Positions 1 through 9,116 are shown, counted from the first letter of the stretch. The stretch is DNA of 64,000 bases from Candidatus Omnitrophota bacterium (GCA_013177805.1 JABLXU010000013.1:90081-154080), one strand, 5' to 3'. The notes: generated by a model from the sequence alone, not told the origin. Made by a program: numbers and translations.

Positions 1-1542
1 ATCGACAAGACCAAGACGCCTCCCCAAGGCAGCAGTTGTCTCTTAATGGATATCAACATGCCGGAAAAATGGTGGTACAACACCGTCCGGAAATCCTTGG
101 TGGATGGCGCGATCGACATCTCCAAATTCGTCTCCCTGGACTTCTGGTTCCATGGGGATCCCACGGTCAATCCAGCCGATATTGCCTTTGTGGCGTTCCT
201 GTTTGACAGCCAAGGCCGCGCGCTGCGGTTCGCGATCCCTGCCGACTATCTGAATGTCGGCGCCTGGCAGAAAATCACGCTGAACCTGGCTTCCTTCTCC
301 CAGGAAGAGTGGGACACCGGGTATGGGACCGACACCCCCGACGCGAACCCCCAAGACATCACCACCGTAGGCCTCATGGTCGTGGGCAATGAAGTCAATC
401 AAATCGCGACGTTCTACGTGGATGATATTCAGTTCGCCAGTAAAGGCGCGACGGCCTCGGTGAGCGGCACGATCACCGAAAATGGCGCGCCTCTCGCCGG
501 CGTGACCGTATACGCCATCGAGCAAGGCGCCATCCACACCGCCACGACCGGCGCGGATGGCCAGTATACTTTCCCTGACCTGTCCCAAGGCAAGCAATAC
601 CGGTTTGTCCCTGTATTCACCGCGTACGACTTCACCCCCGGCATGGTCTTTCTCACCCTCCTCGAAACAGCCTACACCCGGGATTTCACCGGCGCGCCCA
701 GCCTTTACAACCGTCTGGAAACGACGGCCATCCAGGACCAGTTCGATGAATCCGGTTTAAATCCCGCCATCGTGTACCGTGGCGCGCGGGACTGGGGCCA
801 TGCCGAGGCCGGCAACGTCCGGCCCATCATCGACGTGACCCAAGACAAAACCTACCCGGTCAGCTTCCCTGACGCCGCTGGCGGGGAGGCGGTGCTCTAC
901 GGCATTCCGGAAAACCCCCTTCCGGGCGCCACCAGCCCCCGGTTCGCGCTGGAAGTCGGGTCGTCCTACAGCTGGGACATGTTGGCGTTCGGCCAGAACA
1001 CCGACCGCAACTACTATGTCGAAGTGGACGCCTATTGTGATGTCCGGTGGGACTTGAATCCTGGGTCGTTCGACCGCGTTTCCGTGGGCATCCACTGCAG
1101 CTTCGCCGATCCGGGCAAAATCGCGCTGGACGCCTATTCGGACACCAATCTGAACCGCAGTTCCGGCGGCTACGCCCTCTCGTATGAATCCGATACCGGC
1201 GACATCACCGCCCGCAAATACGCCCCGGCCAACGACAAGGCCCACGTCCTCAAACGGTTGGAGGGTTACGCGGTGGAATACGGCAAGGTCACGCTGAACG
1301 AAAGCGGCTGGCACCGCCTCCGTGTCGAATTCCTGAACGACACGATTACGTTCAAAGTCGATGGCCAAACCATCGCCACAGCTACGGATACAGAGTACCC
1401 CTTCGGCCCGGCGGGATTGCATTACCGCGCGTGTTTCACGGACGCGCTGTCCGATTTGGTCATGATGAACCATGCCCGCTTCGACAACCTCAAGGCCGGC
1501 CCCACCGGCCCCGTGGGCGTGGACGATTGGATGCTGAACTAA
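1..1542 (+). CDS. Secreted multidomain beta-rich protein, N-terminus cut by window edge
   Basis: The frame is open from base 1, so the gene begins outside the window; the first internal ATG is at 46. Three regions are visible. Residues about 15-145 form a beta-sandwich of CBM/CIA30 type (runs such as ISKFVSLDFWFHG and GAWQKITLNLASF). Residues about 150-225 form a carboxypeptidase-regulatory-like domain (SVSGTITENGAPLAGVTVYA, then DGQYTFPDL). Residues about 310-500 form a LamG-like jelly roll (GWHRLRVEFLNDTITFKVDG). The protein ends in VGVDDWMLN, a tail resembling those of two other secreted proteins in this window. The role is probably extracellular polysaccharide binding, by inference. A rho-independent terminator follows at 1574-1603. 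No catalytic motif is recognised. Confidence 0.8.
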   Translation: MDKTKTPPQGSSCLLMDINMPEKWWYNTVRKSLVDGAIDISKFVSLDFWFHGDPTVNPADIAFVAFLFDSQGRALRFAIPADYLNVGAWQKITLNLASFSQEEWDTGYGTDTPDANPQDITTVGLMVVGNEVNQIATFYVDDIQFASKGATASVSGTITENGAPLAGVTVYAIEQGAIHTATTGADGQYTFPDLSQGKQYRFVPVFTAYDFTPGMVFLTLLETAYTRDFTGAPSLYNRLETTAIQDQFDESGLNPAIVYRGARDWGHAEAGNVRPIIDVTQDKTYPVSFPDAAGGEAVLYGIPENPLPGATSPRFALEVGSSYSWDMLAFGQNTDRNYYVEVDAYCDVRWDLNPGSFDRVSVGIHCSFADPGKIALDAYSDTNLNRSSGGYALSYESDTGDITARKYAPANDKAHVLKRLEGYAVEYGKVTLNESGWHRLRVEFLNDTITFKVDGQTIATATDTEYPFGPAGLHYRACFTDALSDLVMMNHARFDNLKAGPTGPVGVDDWMLN

Positions 1543-1573
1543 TTGCGTTCCGCGTTCGTTGGTTGTAAACTAC

Positions 1574-1610
1574 GGAAGGGGCGGTCGGCGTATCGCCCCT
1601 TCCTGTTTAT
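1574..1610 (+). terminator. Rho-independent terminator after the first gene
   Basis: GGAAGGGGCG (1574-1583) pairs perfectly with CGCCCCTTCC (1594-1603) around a 10-nt loop and is followed by TGTTTATTTATTT. It separates the first gene from the pseudopilin gene. Confidence 0.85.
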
Positions 1611-1651
1611 TTATTTCATTTCATTGATTTCCCTCGTAGCAAGGAGACCCC

Positions 1652-2224
1652 GTGAATCGTTCCCGCGCTTTCACCCTCATTGAATTGTTGATCGTGGTGG
1701 CCATTATCGGCATCCTGGCGGCAATCGCCGTCCCCAACTTTCTCAACGCGCAAATCCGGGCCAAATATTCGCGTTGCCTGGCCGATATGAAAGCTTGCCA
1801 AACCGCCTTGGAAATGTACGCCATGGACCGCGGCGGATTTCCCCCCAACGGCATCGACGGTCCCGACAATGGCTGGGGTCTCTCCAAGGTGTTAACCACC
1901 CCCGTGGCCTATATCACTTCCATCCCCAAGGATCCTTTCTTCTCCCGCAAGAAAACCGCCCAGGAAGATTTCTACGAAGCCTATTTCGATCCCCGCGGCG
2001 AAGGGAAATATTTCTATCAGGAAGGCAACAATGTGTACCGCCAGAACATGATGGATCCCCGCCGTCCTGCGAATTGGCGGTATTGCCTCCAGGGACGCGG
2101 CCCCGACACGGACATCAGCAGCCCGGAAAACGGCTTCGCGCTCGAAGTGGACTGGCCCTATACCTATGGCTACGATCCCTCCAACGGCCTGGTCAGCGAC
2201 GGCAACGTCGCCTTCCCGCGGTAA
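1652..2224 (+). CDS. Type II secretion-like pseudopilin (prepilin-type N-terminal cleavage/methylation domain)
   Basis: The GTG start has AAGGAG five bases upstream (1641-1646). The short basic leader MNRSRA is followed by the class III prepilin signal FTLIELLIVVAIIGILAAIA, with the Glu expected at position +5 after cleavage, then PNFLNAQIRAK. This is a substrate of prepilin peptidase that would enter the inner membrane and assemble by its N-terminal helix. The globular part contains LTTPVAYITSIPKDPF and ends YDPSNGLVSDGNVAFPR. Both patterns recur in the pseudopilins at 52602-53186 and 53342-53929. The protein has 190 residues. It stands alone, not in a gsp operon, so its apparatus must be encoded elsewhere. 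Confidence 0.92.
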   Translation: MNRSRAFTLIELLIVVAIIGILAAIAVPNFLNAQIRAKYSRCLADMKACQTALEMYAMDRGGFPPNGIDGPDNGWGLSKVLTTPVAYITSIPKDPFFSRKKTAQEDFYEAYFDPRGEGKYFYQEGNNVYRQNMMDPRRPANWRYCLQGRGPDTDISSPENGFALEVDWPYTYGYDPSNGLVSDGNVAFPR

Positions 2225-2309
2225 GCGCCTCCCACCCGCCTCCCCTTCTTCCCGCTTTCCCGATGGCTTTATACTTACCCCAACTTGATGGAACAGGAGA
2301 ACCAATCGC

Positions 2310-3608
2310 GTGGCCCGTCACCATTGGTTGTTAGGGGGATTGCTCCTGGGAATTCTTGCCGGGGCTTTTCTGCATCCCTATTCGGATCAACCCGGTCTGG
2401 CCTATTCGAATCAGACCTTTCTGCAACCCATCGGCCAGATCTTTCTGCGGTTGATTTTCGTCACCGTCGTACCGTTGGTCTTTTCGGCGCTGGTCTTGGG
2501 CGTGTATGAACTCGGGAAAAGCCGCGGTCTAGGGAAAATCGCCCGGCAGGCTATTTTTTACACGGTGTTGGCCAGCACCGTGTCCGTCCTGGTCGGGATC
2601 ACCTCAGTCAATCTCTTGCGGCCCGGCGCGCAATTCACTCTCGATACCGGCAAATTACAGGGACAATCCAGTTCCCTGCTCAACCTGAAAAAAAGCGTGT
2701 CGGAAGCGAAAAGCCTCTCTCAAGCCATCGTGGAGTTAATCCCCAACAATCCCGTGGATACCGCCGCCAAGGCCCTGGGCGGCGAAATGTTGCCCTTCAT
2801 GGTTTTTTCGTTCCTCTTTGGATTGGCGTTGTCCCGCGTCCTTGATCCCCACGGCCCCAGTCCCGTGATCATCCAGTTTTTGGAGCAACTCTTGGCGGTC
2901 TCCATGAAGATGATTGATTTCGCTCTGCGGATCGCTCCGGTGGGCATCTTTGCCATCGTATTCAACACTGTCTTCCTCTTTGGCGTGGGGATCATCCAAA
3001 CGCTCTTCTATTTCGTGGCCGTGGTGGTGGCGGGATTGCTGTTTCAACAATTCGTGGTCTACACGGTTTTACTCAAATATGTCGCCCGCTATCCGCCATG
3101 GGAATTCTTCCGCCGCTGCCGGGAGGTCTATCTCTACGCGTTCTCCACGGCGTCTTCCAACGCCACCCTGCCGCTGACCCTGGAAATCGCGCAACGCGAA
3201 TTGCGCCTGCCCTCCACCGTCTCCCGCTTCGTGCTCACCGTCGGGGCCACCGCCAATCAAAACGGCACCGCCCTCTTCGAAGGCGTCACGGTTCTGTTTC
3301 TCGCGCAGGTTTATGGCGTGGATTTGTCGTTGTTTCAGCAGATCCAAGTGGTTTTCATGTCGATCCTGGCGGGCATCGGCACCGCCGGCGTGCCGGGTGG
3401 GTCACTGCCCTTGATCATGATCCTCCTGCAGACCGTCGGCATCCCCCCCGAAGGCATCGGCTTGATTTTAGGCGCGGACCGATTCCTCGATATGTGCCGG
3501 ACCACCCTGAACGTCAGCGGCGACTTGGTCATCGCCGCCCTGGTTAGCAAGAGCTCCCAGGACGATCAGAAAAGTGAAGATCCAAATGATGCATCTCCTC
3601 GGCCTTGA
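2310..3608 (+). CDS. Dicarboxylate/amino acid:cation symporter (DAACS/SLC1 family)
   Basis: This is a 432-residue polytopic membrane protein of usual length for the GltP/DctA family. Family landmarks are the early FLRLIFVTVVPLVFSALVLG helix, the serine-rich hairpin around STASSNATLPLTLEIAQREL, the NQNGT motif at about residues 316-320 (NMDGT in the archetype) and GIGTAGVPGGSLPLIMILL in hairpin 2. A late helix carries DRFLDMCRTTLNVSGD, whose Asp and Asn are substrate or cation ligands in the family. The GTG start at 2310 is chosen because AGGAGA lies nine bases upstream. It would import glutamate/aspartate or C4-dicarboxylates with Na+ or H+; substrate choice cannot be read from sequence. It converges with the minus-strand operon ending at 3686. 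Confidence 0.92.
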   Translation: MARHHWLLGGLLLGILAGAFLHPYSDQPGLAYSNQTFLQPIGQIFLRLIFVTVVPLVFSALVLGVYELGKSRGLGKIARQAIFYTVLASTVSVLVGITSVNLLRPGAQFTLDTGKLQGQSSSLLNLKKSVSEAKSLSQAIVELIPNNPVDTAAKALGGEMLPFMVFSFLFGLALSRVLDPHGPSPVIIQFLEQLLAVSMKMIDFALRIAPVGIFAIVFNTVFLFGVGIIQTLFYFVAVVVAGLLFQQFVVYTVLLKYVARYPPWEFFRRCREVYLYAFSTASSNATLPLTLEIAQRELRLPSTVSRFVLTVGATANQNGTALFEGVTVLFLAQVYGVDLSLFQQIQVVFMSILAGIGTAGVPGGSLPLIMILLQTVGIPPEGIGLILGADRFLDMCRTTLNVSGDLVIAALVSKSSQDDQKSEDPNDASPRP

Positions 3609-3685
3609 GGCTGATCTTCAACCAGCACCCGAACAGGGGATAGAGGATATTGCGCCCGTACGGAATCCATCTCATCCTCAACCTC

Positions 3686-4069
3686 TCATCCCGGATACTG
3701 CGCGGGAGATTTCCCCACGGCCACGATGCTGCACGCTTGGACAATGTTCAGACCCAACGCCTGGGCCTTCTCGATCACGTGGGCGTTTTCCGTGCCGGGA
3801 TTCAAAAAAACGGTTTGGACACCCTTCTGTTTCAGTTCATCCAAGACCTGGTACGTCAGGGCGGGAGGGAGATAGACGCTGGCCATCTCCACAGGCCCGG
3901 GAATATCCAGGAGGGAAGCGTAGCACTTCAAGCCCTCGATGGACCCGGCGCGGGGATTGACGGGATACACAGTATAACCCTGATCCCGGTAGGCCCGGAC
4001 CGCTTTGTTCCCGTATTTCTCCCGGTTGCTGGACGCTCCGATGATGGCAATGGTTTTGGCATCGTTCAT
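3686..4069 (-). CDS. CoA-binding protein (YccU-like Rossmann domain)
   Basis: This single-domain protein of 127 residues has the CoA_binding_2 fold. It opens with KTIAIIGASSNREKYGNKAV, then YTVYPVNPRAGSIEGLKCY, VEMASVYLPPA and GVQTVFLNPGTEN, matching the succinyl-CoA synthetase alpha N-terminal Rossmann pattern in order. It is the last gene of a four-gene minus-strand operon, eight bases after the SDR gene at 4078-4815. Small stand-alone members are widespread and mostly uncharacterised, so no reaction is assigned. Confidence 0.88.
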   Translation of the reverse strand: MNDAKTIAIIGASSNREKYGNKAVRAYRDQGYTVYPVNPRAGSIEGLKCYASLLDIPGPVEMASVYLPPALTYQVLDELKQKGVQTVFLNPGTENAHVIEKAQALGLNIVQACSIVAVGKSPAQYPG

Positions 4070-4077
4070 AAAGGTAT

Positions 4078-4815
4078 CTACCTTCGAATCCCAAAATTTT
4101 TCAATTGAAACGAGGGAAACAGGCTGTATTCATTGGTGTCTACGTCCTCGGGCAGGCAGACCAGGAACTCGGCCATCGACGCCACCACGTCTGGTCTCAG
4201 ATAGGTGAACTCCCTGGAATGCGGCCGGCCGTTGAGCGTCTCGAAGAAATCGGTCTCCGTCATCCCGGGACAGAGTACATGCACGTGGATGTTGTATTCT
4301 TGAACCTCCTTGGCCACGCAATGAGCGAATCCGCTGAGCGCCCACTTGGAGGCGAAATAAAGCGAGAAATTCTTGCGGTAATACTGCCCGCTGACCGACG
4401 AAATGAACAAAATCCGCCCCCGCCGGGCTTGCATCATGAACGGCAGCGCGCGCCGGGTGCACAAAAACGCGCCGCGGCAATTCACGCGCATGGTCAAGTC
4501 CCACTGCGCCTCGGTGATCTCCAGCATGGGTCCATGGCCGGGAATCCCCGCGTTGTTTACCAGAATCGTGGGCGCGCCAAACCAATGTTCGGTCTCCGCG
4601 AACCACTGTTCGACTTCCTCCTCTTGCGATACATCGGCGCGCACCGCCAGTGCTTCGATCTCCTGTTCCCTTAACCGGCGGACCGCCGCGGCCAGCCGCT
4701 CTTTCCGCCGGCCGCACAGACTCACCCGCGCCCCCCGCGCGCCCAGACGCAGCGCCGTGGCCAGCCCGATGCCGGAACCTCCGCCGCTGATCATCACGAT
4801 TTCATTCCGCAACAT
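4078..4815 (-). CDS. SDR family NAD(P)-dependent oxidoreductase
   Basis: A 245-residue classical short-chain dehydrogenase. The cofactor loop GGGSGIG is at residues 11-17, NNAG at about 87-90, the catalytic serines are in LFISSVSG, and the active-site Tyr/Lys are in YFASK at about 153-157. CGRRKER after the second strand suggests NADP preference (family rule). It begins 12 bases after the neighbouring SDR stop and is probably translated from the same message. The two SDRs are clearly related but not identical, suggesting an old duplication and successive steps or substrates. The substrate is unknown. Confidence 0.9.
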   Translation of the reverse strand: MLRNEIVMISGGGSGIGLATALRLGARGARVSLCGRRKERLAAAVRRLREQEIEALAVRADVSQEEEVEQWFAETEHWFGAPTILVNNAGIPGHGPMLEITEAQWDLTMRVNCRGAFLCTRRALPFMMQARRGRILFISSVSGQYYRKNFSLYFASKWALSGFAHCVAKEVQEYNIHVHVLCPGMTETDFFETLNGRPHSREFTYLRPDVVASMAEFLVCLPEDVDTNEYSLFPSFQLKNFGIRR

Positions 4816-4827
4816 CGGTCCCGTCCA

Positions 4828-5553
4828 TCAGTACTGGCTCCGGTCAAAGGTGGTCATATAAGTCAGTTCGGGCACCTGGGCATGTTCAGGCAAACGCAAT
4901 AGAAACTCCACCGCTTCCGCGATTTCCCGGGGTTGAAACCAGTCAATATCCAGATCCGGCTTGCCGGTCTCTTCGAAGATCGCGGTTTCAGTGAATCCCG
5001 GCCGCAAGACATGCACCTTGATGCCATGTCCGCACAATTCCTGGCCCAGGCATCCCGCGAAACCCTCCAAGCCCCGTTTCACCGCCGTGTAACAGGAAAT
5101 GCCGGGAAACGAAAACAGCGCCGAAACCGTCGATAGAAATAGAATCCGGCCCCACCGCCGCGCGATCATTCCCGGAACCACCGCCTGGGTCACCAGGAAA
5201 TGGCCCTTGAGGTTGATCTCGAACTGGGCGTCCCAATCGTCCACGTCCATCTCCCACACGGTCCCCTTCCGGTAGATGCCCGCGTTGTTGATCAAAATCC
5301 CGATCGGCCCCAGAGTGGTTTCAATCCGTTCCACCGCGGATTTCACATCGCTGGCCCGGCGGATGTCGAGAGGCAGGGCCAGATAATCCGGCGTGAGGGA
5401 TTGGAGCTCCCGCGCCGCTTCTTCCAGGTACGGTTCCCGCCTCGCGCAGATCGCGATTTTCGCCCCTGCTTGAGCCAGATGCAAGGCGATGGCTTTTCCT
5501 ATCCCCCGGCTGCCTCCCGTGATGAACGCGGTCTGTCCTTCCAAAAAACTCAT
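4828..5553 (-). CDS. SDR family NAD(P)-dependent oxidoreductase
   Basis: Start chosen at 5553 (MSFLEGQTAFITGGSRGIG), because this puts GGSRGIG at residues 13-19 as usual for the family and leaves a 10-base gap after the ABC exporter. A longer open frame to 5661 would overlap that gene. NNAG is near residue 90, the serine-bearing strand is LFLSTVSALF and the catalytic pair is YTAVK. CARREPYLEE suggests NADP use. About 241 residues. It is the second gene of the operon ABC exporter-SDR-SDR-CoA-binding protein. The C-terminal part resembles that of the downstream SDR (VxxFL-LPE segment). Confidence 0.9.
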   Translation of the reverse strand: MSFLEGQTAFITGGSRGIGKAIALHLAQAGAKIAICARREPYLEEAARELQSLTPDYLALPLDIRRASDVKSAVERIETTLGPIGILINNAGIYRKGTVWEMDVDDWDAQFEINLKGHFLVTQAVVPGMIARRWGRILFLSTVSALFSFPGISCYTAVKRGLEGFAGCLGQELCGHGIKVHVLRPGFTETAIFEETGKPDLDIDWFQPREIAEAVEFLLRLPEHAQVPELTYMTTFDRSQY

Positions 5554-5563
5554 CGGCGGATTC

Positions 5564-7360
5564 TCATGAAGCGGCTTCAATCGGCTCGGCCATGAATTGA
5601 TCTTTGTATTGCAATTGATACAGGCGGTAATAAATCCCGCCCTGGGCCAGAAGCTGGGCATGAGTCCCCCGCTCCCGGATTTGCCCCTGGTGTAACACGA
5701 GGATTTCGTCCGATTGCTGAATGGTGGAAAGGCGGTGGGCCACCACCAGACAGGTCCGGCCGGCCATCATTTTCTCCAGGGCGGCCTGAATGAGGTGCTC
5801 GGTCTCCGTGTCCACGCTGGACGTCGCCTCGTCCAGCACCAGGATGCGGGGATTGGCCACCAGCGCCCGCGCGAAGGAGAGGAGCTGCTTCTGCCCCGCG
5901 GAAAACGTGGCCCCCCGTTCCTTCACCTCGCCCTGGTAACCGCCTGGAATCCGCTCGATAAACCGGTCGATTTGGACGATCCGCGCTGCTTCCCGGATGT
6001 CTTCTTCTTGGATGCCGGGACGGCCCAGGCCGATATTGTCAGCGATGGTCCCCGAAAAAAGAAACACATCCTGCAGCACCAATCCCATTTGCGGCCGTAA
6101 CGAGGCTGGATCGTAATCCTGCACGTTGATGCCATCCACCAACACTTCGCCCCGCTGCACATCGTAAAACCGGAACAACAGGTTGATGATCGTGCTCTTG
6201 CCGGAACCGGTGGCGCCCACCAAGGCCATCCGCCGGCCTGGCTCCACCCGGAACGAAACATCCTTCAGCACCCATTCCTCGCCTGCATAAGCAAACCAGA
6301 CGTTCCGGAATTCGATCGTGCCTTCGATGGTCTTACGGATTGGTGTGGCGGGCACGGGCAGGCATTCCCGCGTATCCAGCAACTTGAAGATCCGTTCCGC
6401 GGCGGCCATGGCGGTCTGCATAATGTTGAACTTGTCGGCCAGGTCGCGAATCGGCTGGAAAAATTGCTGCGAAGCCTTGAGAAAGGCCACCAGCGTTCCG
6501 AACGTCACGGCCGTGTCCTGAGCCAGCATCCGTCCCCCGCCGTACCAGAGCAATAACGCGATGGCCAACGCTCCCAAAAAATCCACCGTGGGCAAAAAGA
6601 AGGCGAAATTGACCACGCTGCGGAAATTGGCGTCCTTGTATTGCCGGTTGATCTCGGCGAACTGTTCGAAATTCCGTTTCTGCCGGCCGAACAACTGCAC
6701 GGTCTCCATGCCGGAAATATTTTCCTGCAAAAATCCATTCATCCGCGACAGCAGCCGCCGAACCTCCCGGTAAGACGCCCGCACATGTTTCTGGAAGGTA
6801 AAACTGGCCCAGACCATCAGGGGCAGCACCGCCAGCGCCACCCCCGTTAGTGCCGGGCTGAGATACAACATGATCCCCAACAGGCCGGCGATCATTAACA
6901 CATCGTTGAAGGTGAACACAATGCAGTTGGCGAACATCGAATCCAACGCCTCGATGTCGCTGCTGATGCGGGTGAGCAAAAAACCCACCGGCCGGTGATT
7001 GAAAAAGGACAGCGACATGGATTCCAAATGGCGGAACAAATGCAGCCGCAGATCATACATGGCCCGCTGGCTCATCAGGTTCACCAAATAAAACTCGATG
7101 TATTGGAATCCCAAGCCTGCCATCAGGAGCAGCGCGTATATCAACGCCAGGACGCCCAACCCTTCCTGAATCCGGTTCGTGATGTAATTATCCACGACGA
7201 TCTTGTAGAGATAGACCGAAGCGGTCAGTTCGATCCCGGTAAACAAAAGCAGGGAAACCAGGGAGATCACGAGATACTTGCGGTATGGATAGACATACCG
7301 CATGAGACGCTTCATCAAGCGCGTATCGTAGGCCTTACCGGTTATGGTTTCTTCATTCAT
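5564..7360 (-). CDS. ABC exporter, fused permease and ATPase (MsbA/MdlB type)
   Basis: About 598 residues from ATG 7360; a TTG 45 bases upstream (7405) is in frame but lacks a better ribosome site. Six membrane helices lie in the first 320 residues, then a nucleotide-binding domain with Walker A GATGSGKST, Q-loop LQDVFLFSGT, signature FSAGQKQLL (LSGGQ is usual) and Walker B RILVLDEATSSVD with H-loop VAHRLST. It probably works as a homodimer, since both half-functions are on one chain, and exports a lipid or hydrophobic compound. It leads a tight operon with two SDRs and a CoA-binding protein, so the cargo may be a product of those enzymes (inference). Confidence 0.92.
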   Translation of the reverse strand: MNEETITGKAYDTRLMKRLMRYVYPYRKYLVISLVSLLLFTGIELTASVYLYKIVVDNYITNRIQEGLGVLALIYALLLMAGLGFQYIEFYLVNLMSQRAMYDLRLHLFRHLESMSLSFFNHRPVGFLLTRISSDIEALDSMFANCIVFTFNDVLMIAGLLGIMLYLSPALTGVALAVLPLMVWASFTFQKHVRASYREVRRLLSRMNGFLQENISGMETVQLFGRQKRNFEQFAEINRQYKDANFRSVVNFAFFLPTVDFLGALAIALLLWYGGGRMLAQDTAVTFGTLVAFLKASQQFFQPIRDLADKFNIMQTAMAAAERIFKLLDTRECLPVPATPIRKTIEGTIEFRNVWFAYAGEEWVLKDVSFRVEPGRRMALVGATGSGKSTIINLLFRFYDVQRGEVLVDGINVQDYDPASLRPQMGLVLQDVFLFSGTIADNIGLGRPGIQEEDIREAARIVQIDRFIERIPGGYQGEVKERGATFSAGQKQLLSFARALVANPRILVLDEATSSVDTETEHLIQAALEKMMAGRTCLVVAHRLSTIQQSDEILVLHQGQIRERGTHAQLLAQGGIYYRLYQLQYKDQFMAEPIEAAS

Positions 7361-7465
7361 ACTCGACAAGATCACATTCCAAGCCAATAATGGCTCATCC
7401 GGCAATAGCGCGCTTTGTTCTCCAGGTGACTTGTTGATCGCTCTTCCAATGGATCCAGGAGAATC

Positions 7466-7511
7466 ACTCCCCCACCTCCCTCCCCCGTAAGGAGAGGGCC
7501 AGGGTGAGGGA
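7466..7511. repeat. Interspersed palindromic repeat, copy A
   Basis: The segment CCCCACCTCCCTCCCCCGTA continues into GGAGAGGGCCAGGGTGAGGG. It is an imperfect inverted repeat of the family CCCTCACCC-N-CCTCTCCC / GGGAGAGG-N-GGGTGAGGG, seen also at 22994, 23179, 26732 and 52479. It sits between the divergent ABC exporter and deacetylase genes; the rest of 7361-7636 shows no gene. Confidence 0.7.
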
Positions 7512-7636
7512 TTTTGTGTAGAAGCGGACCTGAAAATACGCCGCGGGCGGCGAGGGTATGGAATCCTTTTTCACCACCATGGACACGCGTGCCGGAAGAA
7601 CCCCAATTATCCCAATTATTAAAGTAAAAGTATACC

Positions 7637-8521
7637 ATGAAACCTGAAAATCCTGAAGTAACTTTCCTCCCGTCCCATGCCTGGAAAAACACGGTGGCCC
7701 TCAGCGTGGACGTGGAGGACTATTTCATGAGTCCGGAATGCATTCCCTTCGAAGAATGGGCCGGCTATCCCTCGGCCATCCATACGGGCATGGAACGGTT
7801 GCTGGAACTTTTCAAAGAATACAACGCCCGGGCCACGTTTTTCTTTGTCGGCTGGCTGGCGGAACGGTATCCGGAAATCGTGCGTTGGACCGCCGAGGCC
7901 GGCCACGAAATCGCCACCCACACCTACACGCACCATATCGTCTCCTCCCTTGATCAAAAAGAATTCGACGAATCTCTGGCGCGCAGTTTGGAAATTCTCC
8001 ACGCCCTCGCCCCCGGGCAATCCATCCGCGGCCACCGGGCACCCGCTTTTTCTCTCCAGCGGAACCAAAAATGGCAATTCGATATCCTGCGCGAACATGG
8101 AATCGAATACGATTCGTCCATCCATCCCTACTCAACGTACCTGTACGGCGACGCCCGGGCTCCCCGTTTCCCCTATGTTCTGCATGGAATCGTGGAGCTT
8201 CCCCCCGCCGTTGTGGAATGGGCCGGATTCCGGTGGCCGGTGGGGGGAGGCGGCACCTTACGCATCTTGCCGGAGTGGTACCTCGAACGCGCCCGCCGCC
8301 GGTATCAAGCCGAAGGATTCCCCCCTGTCATTCACATTCATCCTTGGGAAACGGTCACCGGCCATCCCCCGCTCGATCTGCCCTGGAAACAACGGTGGAT
8401 CCACTACGCCGGCCTGGACACCACCGTGCGCAAACTGCGGAACCTCCTGCAGAACCATACAGCCATCCCCCTCGGCGACTATTATCAACGGTTGTTGAAA
8501 AATCACACGGCCGGCCGGTAA
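7637..8521 (+). CDS. Polysaccharide deacetylase family protein with DUF3473-like C-terminus
   Basis: This 294-residue protein has the NodB-type fold. Motif 1 is SVDVEDYF (metal Asp pair), then ATFFFVGWLAERYPE, motif 2 HEIATHTYTHH (metal His residues), motif 3 IRGHRAPAFS and YDSSIHPY. The C-terminal third has FPPVIHIHPWE and is typical of the deacetylases found in XrtA/exosortase exopolysaccharide loci. It would remove acetyl groups from a polysaccharide or lipid-linked glycan. No signal peptide is obvious, so a cytoplasmic location is possible. No exosortase or EPS gene lies next to it here. It stands alone, with a repeat element upstream. Confidence 0.92.
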   Translation: MKPENPEVTFLPSHAWKNTVALSVDVEDYFMSPECIPFEEWAGYPSAIHTGMERLLELFKEYNARATFFFVGWLAERYPEIVRWTAEAGHEIATHTYTHHIVSSLDQKEFDESLARSLEILHALAPGQSIRGHRAPAFSLQRNQKWQFDILREHGIEYDSSIHPYSTYLYGDARAPRFPYVLHGIVELPPAVVEWAGFRWPVGGGGTLRILPEWYLERARRRYQAEGFPPVIHIHPWETVTGHPPLDLPWKQRWIHYAGLDTTVRKLRNLLQNHTAIPLGDYYQRLLKNHTAGR

Positions 8522-8548
8522 AACAAGACATCCGGGGATATTCCTTCC

Positions 8549-9112
8549 TCAATTTCCCTCTCCCAGCCGGTTGCCCGCGGAATCGGCATAGAAATATCCC
8601 TTGCTGACCAGCCCGTTGCTGGGATGATAAGGCGCCGAGTGGAATTCATATTGATGATAAAAGTTCCGCGTGCCGGCATGAATCAAGCGGGGAGCAATTC
8701 CCGACGGTCCCGGCCCCCAGACAAACCACACGGCCTTGCTTTCGGTTGGATATTTCAGCGCCGCGGAGACATGGCGGACATACCCATAATAGAGGGGGAA
8801 GACCCGCGACGAATCGGAGCCTGGCGCGAATGGATCCAACCAATCCACCTCCGGGATATGAGGAAAGAGCGCCTGAACATCGGCGGCCAGGTTTCCTTCC
8901 CGCCGCTTCAGATCGTCGGGAATCCGGGCGGGCACGGTGGGATCCAACTGGGCGCCACCTGTCAAGGACAGAATCTGATTCGCCCGCCCGAAAAAATGAA
9001 GGACGTTAACCTCCATTCGCAATTCCCGGTACCGCCATGTCACGATCCCGGCCAGAAATGTGGCCGTCAGCAGGCCAATCAACAGCCGCGGCCACGCCCG
9101 TGGGATCCGCAT
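8549..9112 (-). CDS. Membrane-anchored protein with pseudopilin-like C-terminal motif, function unknown
   Basis: 187 residues. One N-terminal hydrophobic helix (WPRLLIGLLTATFLAGIVTW) follows a short basic leader; it lacks the FTLIE prepilin signal. The C-terminal part has YHPSNGLVSKGYFYADSAG, which matches the YDPSNGLVSDG tail of the pseudopilin at 1652-2224 and similar tails at 52602 and 53342. This suggests descent from a pseudopilin with a replaced or decayed N-terminus, or a convergent motif. The start lies four bases after the dgt stop, so the two are co-transcribed. Function is not known. Confidence 0.75.
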   Translation of the reverse strand: MRIPRAWPRLLIGLLTATFLAGIVTWRYRELRMEVNVLHFFGRANQILSLTGGAQLDPTVPARIPDDLKRREGNLAADVQALFPHIPEVDWLDPFAPGSDSSRVFPLYYGYVRHVSAALKYPTESKAVWFVWGPGPSGIAPRLIHAGTRNFYHQYEFHSAPYHPSNGLVSKGYFYADSAGNRLGEGN

Positions 9113-9116
9113 GGCC

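Noticed and set aside
7372..7692. Minus-strand open frame across the repeat and deacetylase start
   Set aside because: It runs through a palindromic repeat and overlaps two real genes.
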